A DNA stretch of 64,000 nt from Trichomonas vaginalis G3 (lineage: Eukaryota; Parabasalia; Trichomonadida; Trichomonadidae), in assembly GCF_026262505.1 (NCBI RefSeq), contig NC_067207.1, positions 28,736,082 through 28,800,081 of the forward strand, in the 5' to 3' direction. Made by a program: the position numbers and the translations under genes. The notes under the pieces are model-generated. The model ran no database searches. It was given only the letters and a program-made list of their open reading frames with translations, and was not told where the DNA came from. Each line of letters opens with the position of its first letter. Position 1 is the stretch's first letter. Below, in pieces: positions 34,744 to 43,648 of this stretch.

Positions 34744-35076
34744 ACAAAGGATAATCCTGCAAAACCGCATTGATGGTTGCAACAGATAAAGTAAAAGATT
34801 ACTTAAAAACTATTTGGCCAATCAACTCAATCATCTTCTTATTAAAAAAAATCATTTACTCAACTTTTCAAAATTATTATTTTATATTTTAGTCTAAAAT
34901 AAGATTGAGAATTCTAAAAAAAAAACATCCTGAATAGTGATTTCGAGTGCCAATACTGTCTATTGACAAAATAAGCATATTTCAATGAATTTTCCATGAT
35001 ATCGGTGTCAAGAAAATTAACTCCAGGAGATTTTTTGCGTATTATTGGAAAATGATATAAAATCAAAATAATTTGA
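34744..35076. other. Intergenic stretch (copy B)
   Basis: AT-rich, convergent 3' ends. Confidence 0.5.
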
Positions 35077-35493
35077 TTAAGTAAATGTCTGAGGGAATGA
35101 TGATTCTGGAATGAATTGAGTAAAAGGCATTAATAGATTAATTATACTTTTATCGGCTGAATCTTTAATTGCTGAAACAGTAAGTGACTTCATTCCAACT
35201 TCTTTCCCTAAACCTCTTGGATCTAATGAGCAGCAAATAATTGGAATATTTTTCTTTGAGCACATGAACAAAATATGATCTACAAGTGATGGTGGATTAA
35301 TGCATGATGCAACCACAACAATTTTTGCTTTCTTCCCAATAATAGATTTGTTGGTCGAGTTAATTCTGATTTCTACTTGTTTTTCTCGAATAAGTTTTTT
35401 CAGCATCGAAGCAATAGCTGTAGTTCCTTCTTGGTTTGGACTTGGATATGTGATTTTCTGATCGAGATTAAGAATTTTTGGAGCCTTTTCCAT
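35077..35493 (-). CDS. L7Ae-like RNA-binding protein
   Basis: 138 residues carrying one L7Ae/L30e/S12e-type fold, the family that recognises kink-turn RNA in snoRNPs, RNase P, ribosomes and spliceosomal U4. Visible blocks: an N-terminal helix LIREKQVEIRINSTNKSI, the KIVVVASCINPPSLVDHILFMC strand-helix, IPIICCSLDPRGLG and a second strand before the C-terminal helix. Canonical L7Ae and Snu13 have a G-x-N-E RNA-contact motif; here the equivalent region is diverged, so the exact partner cannot be named. Nhp2-like or an RNase P/MRP subunit (Pop3/Rpp38 type) are alternatives. A TTCAAAAAAC stretch precedes the ATG by about 10 bases. Confidence 0.68.
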   Translation of the reverse strand: MEKAPKILNLDQKITYPSPNQEGTTAIASMLKKLIREKQVEIRINSTNKSIIGKKAKIVVVASCINPPSLVDHILFMCSKKNIPIICCSLDPRGLGKEVGMKSLTVSAIKDSADKSIINLLMPFTQFIPESSFPQTFT

Positions 35494-35699
35494 GAAAAAT
35501 GTTTTTTGAATATCTAGAGTGCAAATTTTAATATAAATAGTATAAATGGTTTCATTTTTACTATTTAATTCAAAATTGTCGATAAATTATATCAAATAAT
35601 TCTAATTTTGAAAAATTATTTTTTGATACTGAGAATGATAAGGATTTGATAATGTAGATAGAAATATTTACAAACAAATGTACAAAAATATAACCAATA

Positions 35700-36554
35700 C
35701 TATTCAAATTCAATGACATCTTGAAGGATATCATCAAGTTTTGATTTTTCTATAACAGCTATAGGCGATTGTATGCAACCCATAAGTTGCATAATAAGTT
35801 CTTGTATTGAATCGTCACAATAAAATCCAAGCAAAACAGAAGGATTGATGTTCTCTATTTTCATAGATTTGAGCTTTAACTCAAAGAGAGAATCATATGG
35901 TGGGCCTGTTAATGCCTGTTTTGTGACATGTGGATCAAAATAATAAAAATAATCTGAATCGAAGCCAATAAAATAAAATGCTGAATCATTATGTCCGCTA
36001 ACAAAGCCCAGTGAAGAGTTCATACATAATGAAAGAAAGATGAATGAAATGTATGGTTTTTCGATCTTTTCCAATCCGAACAATCCTGGAATTAAAATTA
36101 AAACAGGATAATTTGTAGATTCTAGTTCTTCGTATATAAATGTGGAATCTTGTGGTACAATACAGTTTAAATGCAGCGATTGAAAAATTGATTTATATGC
36201 AGAAGCAATTATTGATGGTTTTGCCCAATTACCAATTGGTAAACCTAAAGAATTTGCATGTGTAACAATGTTTTGGATTCCAAAAGGTGCTTCTGGGATA
36301 TCAAGAAATAAATCCAAAGGATTCTTGTCTATACCGAATGTTGAATTATATAAGTCTGGAAAATTTTTGTGCAATCTTAGTATATATTGACATACTAATC
36401 CTTGAGAAGATCGAAAACAACATCCCCAACCACTATCGCAGCTGAGTGTAGAGTTTTCGATAGCTTGAAAGTTATTTCTGTAGCAAAATCTCGGTATTTC
36501 AGCTAGAATTTGATTAGCATCAACATTGGTATCATCAGAATTTATAACTTTCAT
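35700..36554 (-). CDS. Atg4-type cysteine protease (autophagy)
   Basis: 284 residues, peptidase family C54. It cuts the C-terminus of Atg8 so that it can be joined to phosphatidylethanolamine, and later removes it. The active site is visible: Cys45 in SGWGCCFRSSQGL, and Asp207 with His209 in YFDPHVTK, as in DPH of other Atg4 proteins. The conserved ESTNYPVLILIPGLFGL and GHNDSAFYFIGFD blocks lie between. It is shorter than the human enzymes, mainly at both ends. It ends in an acidic helix with no obvious LIR motif. An Inr-like TCATAA lies seven bases upstream of the ATG. Confidence 0.92.
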   Translation of the reverse strand: MKVINSDDTNVDANQILAEIPRFCYRNNFQAIENSTLSCDSGWGCCFRSSQGLVCQYILRLHKNFPDLYNSTFGIDKNPLDLFLDIPEAPFGIQNIVTHANSLGLPIGNWAKPSIIASAYKSIFQSLHLNCIVPQDSTFIYEELESTNYPVLILIPGLFGLEKIEKPYISFIFLSLCMNSSLGFVSGHNDSAFYFIGFDSDYFYYFDPHVTKQALTGPPYDSLFELKLKSMKIENINPSVLLGFYCDDSIQELIMQLMGCIQSPIAVIEKSKLDDILQDVIEFE

Positions 36555-36560
36555 TTATTT

Positions 36561-36566
36561 TTATGA
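36561..36566 (-). promoter_or_regulatory. Inr-like TCATAA for Atg4
   Basis: TCATAA on the minus strand, about seven bases before the start codon. A weak match to the trichomonad initiator (A where T/C is preferred). Confidence 0.35.
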
Positions 36567-36817
36567 ATAAATTTTTAACGCTATTGGCTGTATAGCTCCG
36601 AATAAGTATGTACACAAATAACAGTCATTCATTAATGTTAATATTCTCATGAAAAAATTCATGTTTCTGCTAGATGACAATTGTTATTGATAACCTTGAA
36701 ACACAAAGAAATATGATAAAGATTTTCTGTGGAAATTAAAAAAAATAATAATTCTCAAATTCATCTAATATTTTTAGTTTGTTTAAATCCGAATTACTAA
36801 CTACTAATTTTAAACAT

Positions 36818-38095
36818 TTAAAGATCATTTCTTTCGTTGAAAGACTTATCAGAAATAGCCTGTGCCTGTTGATTTTCTTCGGCGATAGACTTTCTGTGTG
36901 TATTCTTGTAGAATGAGTCAGGATCATCAAATCTGTTTCCGTTTGCATCGACTCCGAAGTCCTTTGAACGTCCGAAATCTTCGATACCCCACTTTCTCTG
37001 TGTTTCCCATCTGTCGTGGCCACCCCATCTGAAGTAGACTTCGTTCTCCTTCGGGACGATCGGATAGAAGACAACTTCGGCCACTTCACCTGCGTATGTA
37101 AGATTATCTGTAACGAGGAAGTTATCGAAGAGCTGGCCTGAGTTATCCTGGTGGAGATCAAGTCCCAAGTAGCAAAGGTCGTCGAATTTGCCGAAATCTT
37201 CGTCCGGAGTGTAATCTGGATTTGGAATCTTTCTTGGACGCCATGTACCCATGTAATTTGGATTTGGAATCATCCTTGGTTCCCATACAGCTGTAAAGTT
37301 TGGATTTCTGATCAAAGGAGGCTCCCATTCTCCATCTCTTTCGTCATCCCAATCTTCTGGCTTTTGTACACTTGGATCTGGGATACGGCGGCGGTCATCC
37401 CAGCCTTCTGGCTTCTTGTCATCTGGATCTTGTATCCATTCCCTGTCATCCCAATCAATTGGCTTCCTATCGTAAGGATCCATGATGTATTTCGGTCCTT
37501 CGAACTCAAATTCCTCTTTGAGGGTGCCTTCGTATTTGTTGCGGCCATCGAGCCAGATGTCAAATGATCCGTTGGTGCCGAGGTAGAGAGTATAAAGATG
37601 GGTATGGCCATCTCTCTTCGGTTCTACGTGCTGTAGCATCTTAAAGTTTGTACCGTTACGGCTGATGATAAATTGGATTAAATCTGTGTGGGCAAAACAG
37701 ACATCGGGACCGAACATGAGAGAATATGGTGTACCACCTGTGAAACGGCGCTGATCAAGACCATCAGGAATAAGCTTGATGTAGGCACCACCACAAATGA
37801 TTGGCTTATCCATTTTAAGTGTATATTGGACAACTAATGGACGATTTTTATCTGTCCAGCACTTCTGAAAACGAGCGGATATAGCATAGTTTCTAAAATC
37901 ATCTAATGTTTTGATACCTCTCTGTTTTGCTGGATCACCGGGTGTAGAGCCGGCAGTTAATTGCCAACGACCGAATGGTTTGCCCGGAGGATGCTTTTCG
38001 GATTTAATCCATCTCTTTGTCCATCCATCGGTGTTGAATCGTTCCTCAAAATAAATTTCGGAACTAATAGTACGAAGTAATAAAAAGAGCGTCAT
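36818..38095 (-). CDS. Calreticulin
   Basis: 425 residues. ER lectin chaperone that binds calcium and monoglucosylated glycoproteins. A short hydrophobic N-terminus (about 1-12) acts as signal peptide. The globular N-domain follows, with LVVQYTLKMDKPIICGGAYIKL and MFGPDVCF; Cys101 and Cys133 correspond to the usual disulfide. The P-domain (about 200-290) shows three acidic type-1 repeats (KPIDWDDREW, KPEGWDDRR, KPEDWDDE) and three type-2 repeats (NPNFTAVW, NPNYMGTW, NPDYTP). The C-terminus ends in NDL, which could act as a KDEL-like retrieval signal. The long acidic tail of animal calreticulin is short here. In T. vaginalis calreticulin-like proteins are also reported at the surface. Confidence 0.96.
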   Translation of the reverse strand: MTLFLLLRTISSEIYFEERFNTDGWTKRWIKSEKHPPGKPFGRWQLTAGSTPGDPAKQRGIKTLDDFRNYAISARFQKCWTDKNRPLVVQYTLKMDKPIICGGAYIKLIPDGLDQRRFTGGTPYSLMFGPDVCFAHTDLIQFIISRNGTNFKMLQHVEPKRDGHTHLYTLYLGTNGSFDIWLDGRNKYEGTLKEEFEFEGPKYIMDPYDRKPIDWDDREWIQDPDDKKPEGWDDRRRIPDPSVQKPEDWDDERDGEWEPPLIRNPNFTAVWEPRMIPNPNYMGTWRPRKIPNPDYTPDEDFGKFDDLCYLGLDLHQDNSGQLFDNFLVTDNLTYAGEVAEVVFYPIVPKENEVYFRWGGHDRWETQRKWGIEDFGRSKDFGVDANGNRFDDPDSFYKNTHRKSIAEENQQAQAISDKSFNERNDL

Positions 38096-38614
38096 TTAAA
38101 ATTTATTTTTGGTCGCGTTGATACGAAAAAAAACTTTTGTAAGTTTTTTTGTTCATTAATATTATAATAAATATAATGTATACTAATTTTTCTATCGGAA
38201 TTAATAGCAAATCTGATGTTTTTGAATAATTTCATAATTTCGTATTTTCAAAATTAAGATTCAGAGACCATTAACTATGTATCTTTATCTGAATACTCAA
38301 GATTTGGCCATTTTATTCTTTACAAATATACATTATCATATATTTCAAATGCAAGTCAAATCAAAATATCATATCTAGAGCCAAAAGACTATATATATGA
38401 ATGTATGATATAGTAAACTTCACTATAATTATATATTGCAAAGATTTCATTTCAGTAAATATGCAAAATTGGGCTGAAACAATTATGAATCATATTGTAA
38501 TAAACTAAATTCTCAAGATATTAAAGAATTTGTGTCGAATTAAGTAAGAATGAGATATATTTTGAAAAAAATGAAGAAAAAAAGTTAAATGTATAAGAAA
38601 TAATAAGCAACTGT
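38096..38614. other. Intergenic stretch (copy B)
   Basis: AT-rich; no gene seen. Confidence 0.5.
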
Positions 38615-40222
38615 TTACTCATTCTGAGAGTACTCGTAGACTTCCTCTTCTTCCTCAGTAGTTTCGTCATCAGTTTGTTCGTATTCTTCAGCAACAGATT
38701 CATGCTTATTTTCAACAGGTTTCTTCTCAGCTGGTTTCGGTGCTGGAGATGCTGGTGCTGCTCCACCGTGAGATCTGTGTTTCTTTCCTTTGATTGGGCA
38801 AACTTGTTCAAGCTTCTCTTCGAGCTCTATGATTCTCTTTTCTGCATCTGCAACTTCCTTTGGATCGACATCCATCTGGCAATCTTCTCCTGGTTCGAAA
38901 ATCTTGAACCTGTTTTCGGTCTTTCTGAGGAATTCATCGAGTCTGAGCTTATCTCTGACGATCTTGGCGGCCATGAGACCACGTGCGTCCTGTAATTCCT
39001 CTTGTACGCGGTTGAGATGAGATTCTGTCTCATCAAACTCCTTTCTGTAGTTATCGATGCGTTCTTTGGTACCTGCTGGTAATGGTGGTAATTCGTTCAT
39101 GCACTGGTCGAGCTTTTCCTTTGCTTCGGCGAGCATATCGTTAAGAACATCGCGTTCTGAGGCTTCGTCGTCCTGGATCATGGAGTAAGCCTTCATCTTG
39201 CCTTCTTCGAGTGTCCTTGTCAAGTTCTGCTGTGCTGTCTTGAGAAGTTCCTCGTTGGATGGAGCTGCATGAGCTCTTTTGACGGCTTGGATGAGAGCCT
39301 TCTGCTGCCATTCGAGAACACTAAGGAGATCATCAATTGTATCTTGCTGCTCCTTGAGTGTAGAACGGGCGCGATCAAGGTCGTATTTACGTTTAAGATT
39401 GATCTCGGACTTGAAGTTGGACTTTGTGTCCTTGCCTGGGTTTAATTTGCCAGACTCGATGGCTGTAGCTGAGTTCTGTGTAGAGCGCTTGAATGATTCG
39501 CGGATAAGCTTGATATTGCTTGTAGCGTTCTTGCTGATAGAGCTCATGGAAGCAGAAGCGAAGAAGTTGATGTTCTGCTCATGAATTTCTGGCTTTGTGA
39601 AGAGCTGGCTGTATTCAGCGTCTGTAAGAGTATCAAAGTCAATACGAAGGATGAGAGGAACAGCCTGAGCTGGGTTGCGGTTGAAGATCTTAAAAGCGAA
39701 TGGTTTGAGGTCCTTTGGATCAAAACCAAGAGCTTCAGCTGCATCAATGCAACGATAGATGATATACATTGGTAAATCAAGCATACGATCATCCTCGAGT
39801 GCCTCGACAAGAATATGTCCAATTGCTTCGATTTCATCAAGTGGATCATTATCATCTTCTTTGTTCTGTACGGCATCAATCAAATCTGTAACTGCTTGAA
39901 TTGGATCGATATGTGGCTCGTTTTCAATTGATTCACGAGCCTTTTCGGCGATCTTTGGTGCTTCCCATTTTTCTGCCATTTCAAGAACGCCTTGTCTTAA
40001 ATACGGCTGGCATGCATAGCCTAAACCCTGAGCAGCTGACATGAATGTAAGAAATACACGTGGATCGTACTTGAGTTCTTCGATTACAAGTTTTTCTGGA
40101 TTTTCGTGCCAGAGCTGCTTGAACTTGCCAGAGAATTTTTCAACAACAGTAGGATCAACATTGAGAGTGATTGCTCCATACTGGATTTGGTATGGCTGAG
40201 CTAAGACTGGTTCTTCACTCAT
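38615..40222 (-). CDS. BTB-like coiled-coil protein
   Basis: 535 residues. Residues ~10-120 resemble a diverged BTB/POZ fold: a short strand opening (YQIQYGAITLNVDPTVV), then 'SGKFKQLW', then VFLTFMSAAQGLGYACQPY. Helical bundles follow to about 230, then long heptad-rich coiled coil between about 280 and 460 (SEINLKRKYDLDRARSTLKE and AEKRIIELEEKLEQV). The end is low-complexity: a Pro/Ala/Lys stretch and an acidic tail of Glu and Asp. This type of protein forms a large family in T. vaginalis with no known function; a scaffold role is likely. The copy B/single-copy boundary (39713) falls inside it, so its N-terminal third exists only once. Confidence 0.65.
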   Translation of the reverse strand: MSEEPVLAQPYQIQYGAITLNVDPTVVEKFSGKFKQLWHENPEKLVIEELKYDPRVFLTFMSAAQGLGYACQPYLRQGVLEMAEKWEAPKIAEKARESIENEPHIDPIQAVTDLIDAVQNKEDDNDPLDEIEAIGHILVEALEDDRMLDLPMYIIYRCIDAAEALGFDPKDLKPFAFKIFNRNPAQAVPLILRIDFDTLTDAEYSQLFTKPEIHEQNINFFASASMSSISKNATSNIKLIRESFKRSTQNSATAIESGKLNPGKDTKSNFKSEINLKRKYDLDRARSTLKEQQDTIDDLLSVLEWQQKALIQAVKRAHAAPSNEELLKTAQQNLTRTLEEGKMKAYSMIQDDEASERDVLNDMLAEAKEKLDQCMNELPPLPAGTKERIDNYRKEFDETESHLNRVQEELQDARGLMAAKIVRDKLRLDEFLRKTENRFKIFEPGEDCQMDVDPKEVADAEKRIIELEEKLEQVCPIKGKKHRSHGGAAPASPAPKPAEKKPVENKHESVAEEYEQTDDETTEEEEEVYEYSQNE

Positions 40223-41037
40223 TTGAAACTTTTTTTTTCTCTCAGAAAAAAAAAATTGAATGAAAACGGAAAATTAACTCCTTACACTTCTATCGTCCCA
40301 AGATGATAGAGTGAAATTTCGATTTAATGAATAGGAGGTGTAGGCTCATCTCAACTTAGGAATTATACAAATCTTCTATAACAGAAACAAAAAGGGTGAT
40401 ATTACAGTAAAATTTTGAATTTGCCCAATACTAATCATCAATTGGTTATCTTTCAAATCCATGATTATATATGAAGCATATTGTAATATATTTTGTGCTC
40501 AATATGCTGTGTATCTTACTTGAATTATAAAATTTCATAGATGAGTCAATAATATGCATTATTAATGATCATATTAACGTAGCTCCTCCTAGGATAGTCA
40601 TGTACTTATTGAATGCAATATTTATAATATATAAATTTCCTTTTTTGGCAATATTGATTTTGAGATTTGTAATAAATCGATTAAAATCTTAAAATATGAA
40701 GTAAATAGAGTGTGTGATTACAAGTAGCTAGGCATGAATTTACTTCAAGGATTTAATATGAATATGAAAGGGAAAAAAACATGTCAATTAAAGCAAATAT
40801 ATGTACGGACCTCAATTTTATATAATTTAGACAATTCTTAGTATATTATCTCTTTTAAATATATATCTTGGTGTTAATATTGAAGATAGTAAGCATATTG
40901 TGCCAGAACAATGGCGCAAATAGTTTCCAAACTGTATAAATATATAACAGGATAGTGCATGGCATGTCAAATATAACTCGAAATTATGATATTGATGTTT
41001 GAGTCTTTTAAAAATTGTCACTTTTCACAAGATTTTG
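40223..41037. other. Divergent intergenic stretch
   Basis: 815 bp of AT-rich single-copy DNA between the BTB-like and Esf2 genes. Only the Inr at its right end is recognisable. Confidence 0.55.
41018..41025 (+). promoter_or_regulatory. Inr TCACTTTT for the Esf2/ABT1 gene
   Basis: Classic trichomonad initiator TCA-C-T, 18 bases before the ATG at 41038. It rules out the TTG/GTG-type upstream extension of the frame and fixes the start. A CACAAGATTTT follows; similar ACAAAAGATTTT-like text precedes the ATGs at 48165 and 53315. Confidence 0.7.
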
Positions 41038-41607
41038 ATGAGTGCACAGAAACCAGAAGGCAAAACAGGCATTGTTTACATATCCCGTATTCCACCACAC
41101 ATGAAATCCGGTAAGCTACGCCACATTATGTCTCAATATGGTCCAGTAAAAAGAATGTATCTTAAAAACGAACCAATGTGGAGATACAAACAACGTCTTG
41201 AGAAGGGTGATAGAAAGGGTAGGCTTTTTGAAGGCGGTTGGGTTGAGTTTGAATATAAAGTTCACGCAAAACAATGCGAAGAACAATTAAATGGCAAGCC
41301 AATCAATTTAAAGGGACGTTGGCAAGATGATATTATGACACTTAGATATTTACATGGCTTCAAATGGAAAGATCTTGAAAACGCACTTGAAGAAGAGCGT
41401 AATAAGAACAAGACCACAGTTTCTAATGAAAATGAAAAGGCAAAGGCTGATGCCAAGAAATTCCTCAAGCATACAAAGGCTATTGCTGCTGGTGCAAAGG
41501 AAATTTCCAAAGAACATAAAAAGATTGTTAACGAGCAAGATGAAGACGATAATGATGGCGTTTTCATTGATGCTGATCAGAAATTATCTGATGAAGATGA
41601 TGAATAG
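41038..41607 (+). CDS. Esf2/ABT1-like ribosome-assembly factor
   Basis: 189 residues. Nucleolar RNA-binding protein that in yeast works with the helicase Dbp8 in the early cuts of pre-18S rRNA. One RRM (about 10-105) starts with GIVYISRIPPHMKSGKLRHI and has the family-specific insert RMYLKNEP...RLEKGDRKGRLFEGGWVEF. It ends with LKGRWQDDIMTLRYLHGFKW, which is diagnostic of Esf2/ABT1. A Lys-rich helical tail and an acidic end (DEDDNDGVF, DEDDE) follow. Full length for the family core. Confidence 0.93.
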   Translation: MSAQKPEGKTGIVYISRIPPHMKSGKLRHIMSQYGPVKRMYLKNEPMWRYKQRLEKGDRKGRLFEGGWVEFEYKVHAKQCEEQLNGKPINLKGRWQDDIMTLRYLHGFKWKDLENALEEERNKNKTTVSNENEKAKADAKKFLKHTKAIAAGAKEISKEHKKIVNEQDEDDNDGVFIDADQKLSDEDDE

Positions 41608-42237
41608 AGAAACAAAATACAGAATAAAATTGTTGATAGAGATTATTAAATTTTTATTGATTTTTATTTGTCATTCTAGAGGAAGTTATCTGTATAAATA
41701 CCATGGAATGACATTAAAAGTCATTGTTGAACTTTGTCGCTGAATAGGGTGTCATTCCTGGGTACTCTCATAGAAATTATCCATAGAATGGCATATCATG
41801 AACATTTCGTATAATTTTATCTGCTTATTCCCACTAGCTAACAGTTTAAACACCAATTTCTATAAGAATATCACAACTGAAAATGAGTGACAAGTTATGA
41901 GTGTGGAATATTGTATCATTCAGTGGGATTTGTGCATGAGATGTCCCATGAAATGGCATATAACAAGCGATAAGAGAGAAAATTACTCTCTTTTCGCCCA
42001 AGCTTCGGTAATCAGAAGAAGATTGACAAGCATTGCGTCATTTCTGTGCAAATGCAGAGGTAATGTCACTAGAATGACACATAGAGAGATAAGAGTAAAT
42101 ATATGAACTTAAATTTCTTCACAAAGCTATAAAAAGTAACACTTTATGCAGATAAACGATTCTCTTTAAACAAAAAACCATAAAAAATTATAATCTGAGA
42201 AATATAAAATAATTATCATATCAAAATCATACAAAAA
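41608..42237. other. Convergent intergenic stretch
   Basis: 630 bp between two converging genes. It contains several GAATGACA/GGAATGGCAT-like words (about 41705, 41748, 41775, 41950 and 42072), perhaps remains of an old repeat. No gene. Confidence 0.5.
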
Positions 42238-43524
42238 TCAATCAAATGCTGGTGCAAGATTATTCACCGGTACCTTGATCTTGATGTTTGTACTGGTTGT
42301 GCATAACGCGAATCCTGGTTCCGCGTTACTTGCAACGACAATTGCTCCTTCTTTGAGCTTGTATCCGTTGCACTTTGTCTCCTTTATGCATTTCATGAGT
42401 CTCCTTTGGTTCATTACCTTTCCGGCCAAGAAATTTGTTGGAATAACTGCAGATTCGCCAGTTGAAGTGACGCAGATATCTGCTGTTCCATTAGATACGG
42501 AGTAAACGGTAACTATCGTTCCGGCTGGTATTTTTACGTCTCCATCGTATTCAGATGTTAAAACATCTTCGTAAACGGCCAATTCATCATCGAAATATTC
42601 TGCGGTAGGAATGAATTCGGTAATATCGATAGGTAGCTCCGGTGTTGAAAACTCTACGAAAGTAAAATCTTTCGGATCTTTATTAAAGACTGGATTGTTG
42701 TATTGAGGATGATCTGCATCGAAATCGTAGATCTTTTCTATCTGCTTCATCTGCATGGCGCATGTTTTGTTGACTGCGGCAAGAGTTTGAATTACTGTTG
42801 AAAAATCTTTCAAAAGAGTATTAACTGTATTCTGGCGTGCAACTTCTGCTTCTTCCCAAATAGCTAATGTGATATTGTAATCCTCGTTAAAGGTTAAGCG
42901 TCCTCTATTTAAAGTATCAAGTGAATTCTCGAGAGCTTTTTGACATTCAAGGAAAACAATTTTCACTTGATTGAACTGTTCCTTCAACTCTGGAGTACGA
43001 TCCGCTTTAAAAATGTTGTAGGCCTCTAGGGCCTTATTGAATGCAATATCATATTGCTCCTTCGCATTTTCGTAGGCAAGTTGCTTCTTCTTGAGTTCTT
43101 CCATACTTTTCTCATAGTTAGAAGTCATTCTTTGATTTCCGCGGACATATTGATTTCTGATATCAGTAAATTTTGAAAGGAAAATATCGTCCATCTTCTT
43201 AACAAAGAATGATACATTATCTGGATCAATAATAGATAAAAACATCGCGTCCATAATTTCTTTCAATCTTTGTTCCGGAACTTGTTGTTTAGAATCATCT
43301 TTCTTTCTCTTAAATATAGATTTTGAGGCTTTAGATTTGATGTTTTCTTTTGGTAAACTTTTATATTTCTTGTTAAGTTCGGCTTGAATATTATCAGTTG
43401 AATTTTTGAAATGGCTAAGTGAGTCTAATATAGTGTTCATTAGGTCTATGTTGGTTTTAACTGCGTTTTGAAGTTCTAAAAACAAACCTTCATAAACAAG
43501 ATCAACCGAAACATTCTTAGACAT
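42238..43524 (-). CDS. Coiled-coil protein with two C-terminal SH3-like domains
   Basis: 428 residues from the ATG at 43522-43524, fixed by an Inr seven bases upstream. Residues ~1-265 are long helices with heptads (NYEKSMEELKKKQLAYENAKEQ), in the style of BAR/F-BAR membrane-bending proteins. The last ~140 residues hold two SH3-like beta modules, ALYDY-like motifs replaced by LAVYEDVLTSEYDGDVKIPAG and RRLMKCIKETKCNGYKLKEG, each ending in a 'IPTNFL' or 'VPVNNLAP' strand. This plan suggests an endocytic or actin-linked adaptor. F-BAR is an inference from architecture, not from a clear signature. Confidence 0.65.
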   Translation of the reverse strand: MSKNVSVDLVYEGLFLELQNAVKTNIDLMNTILDSLSHFKNSTDNIQAELNKKYKSLPKENIKSKASKSIFKRKKDDSKQQVPEQRLKEIMDAMFLSIIDPDNVSFFVKKMDDIFLSKFTDIRNQYVRGNQRMTSNYEKSMEELKKKQLAYENAKEQYDIAFNKALEAYNIFKADRTPELKEQFNQVKIVFLECQKALENSLDTLNRGRLTFNEDYNITLAIWEEAEVARQNTVNTLLKDFSTVIQTLAAVNKTCAMQMKQIEKIYDFDADHPQYNNPVFNKDPKDFTFVEFSTPELPIDITEFIPTAEYFDDELAVYEDVLTSEYDGDVKIPAGTIVTVYSVSNGTADICVTSTGESAVIPTNFLAGKVMNQRRLMKCIKETKCNGYKLKEGAIVVASNAEPGFALCTTSTNIKIKVPVNNLAPAFD

Positions 43525-43530
43525 TTTTAA

Positions 43531-43537
43531 AAAGTGA
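43531..43537 (-). promoter_or_regulatory. Inr TCACTTT for the SH3-like gene
   Basis: TCACTTT on the minus strand, seven bases before the ATG at 43524. This favours that ATG over frame extension upstream. Confidence 0.7.
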
Positions 43538-43648
43538 TAGTTAAAAAGATTTATAGTATTAAGAATTAAGACTTGGGTCAATATAAGAAACATGGTGTTC
43601 AAGTTTAATATTTATAATTAACAGACAAAAAAAAATAACTAAAATAAA

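Larger units (their letters stand above)
23235..39713 (+). repeat. 16.5-kb direct duplication, copy B (mostly intact)
   Basis: Partner of 3775-20322. Gene order, spacing and intergenic DNA are the same throughout, including the inverted-repeat element. Copy B continues without a break into single-copy DNA at 39714, in the middle of the BTB-like gene, so B is the copy anchored to genuine chromosome on its right. Its left edge abuts the decayed element genes. Confidence 0.95.

Noticed and set aside
37151-37567. Plus-strand frame opposite calreticulin
   Set aside because: Antisense shadow of the repetitive P-domain.
38675-39775. Plus-strand frames opposite the BTB-like gene
   Set aside because: Shadows of the coiled coil; no family resemblance.
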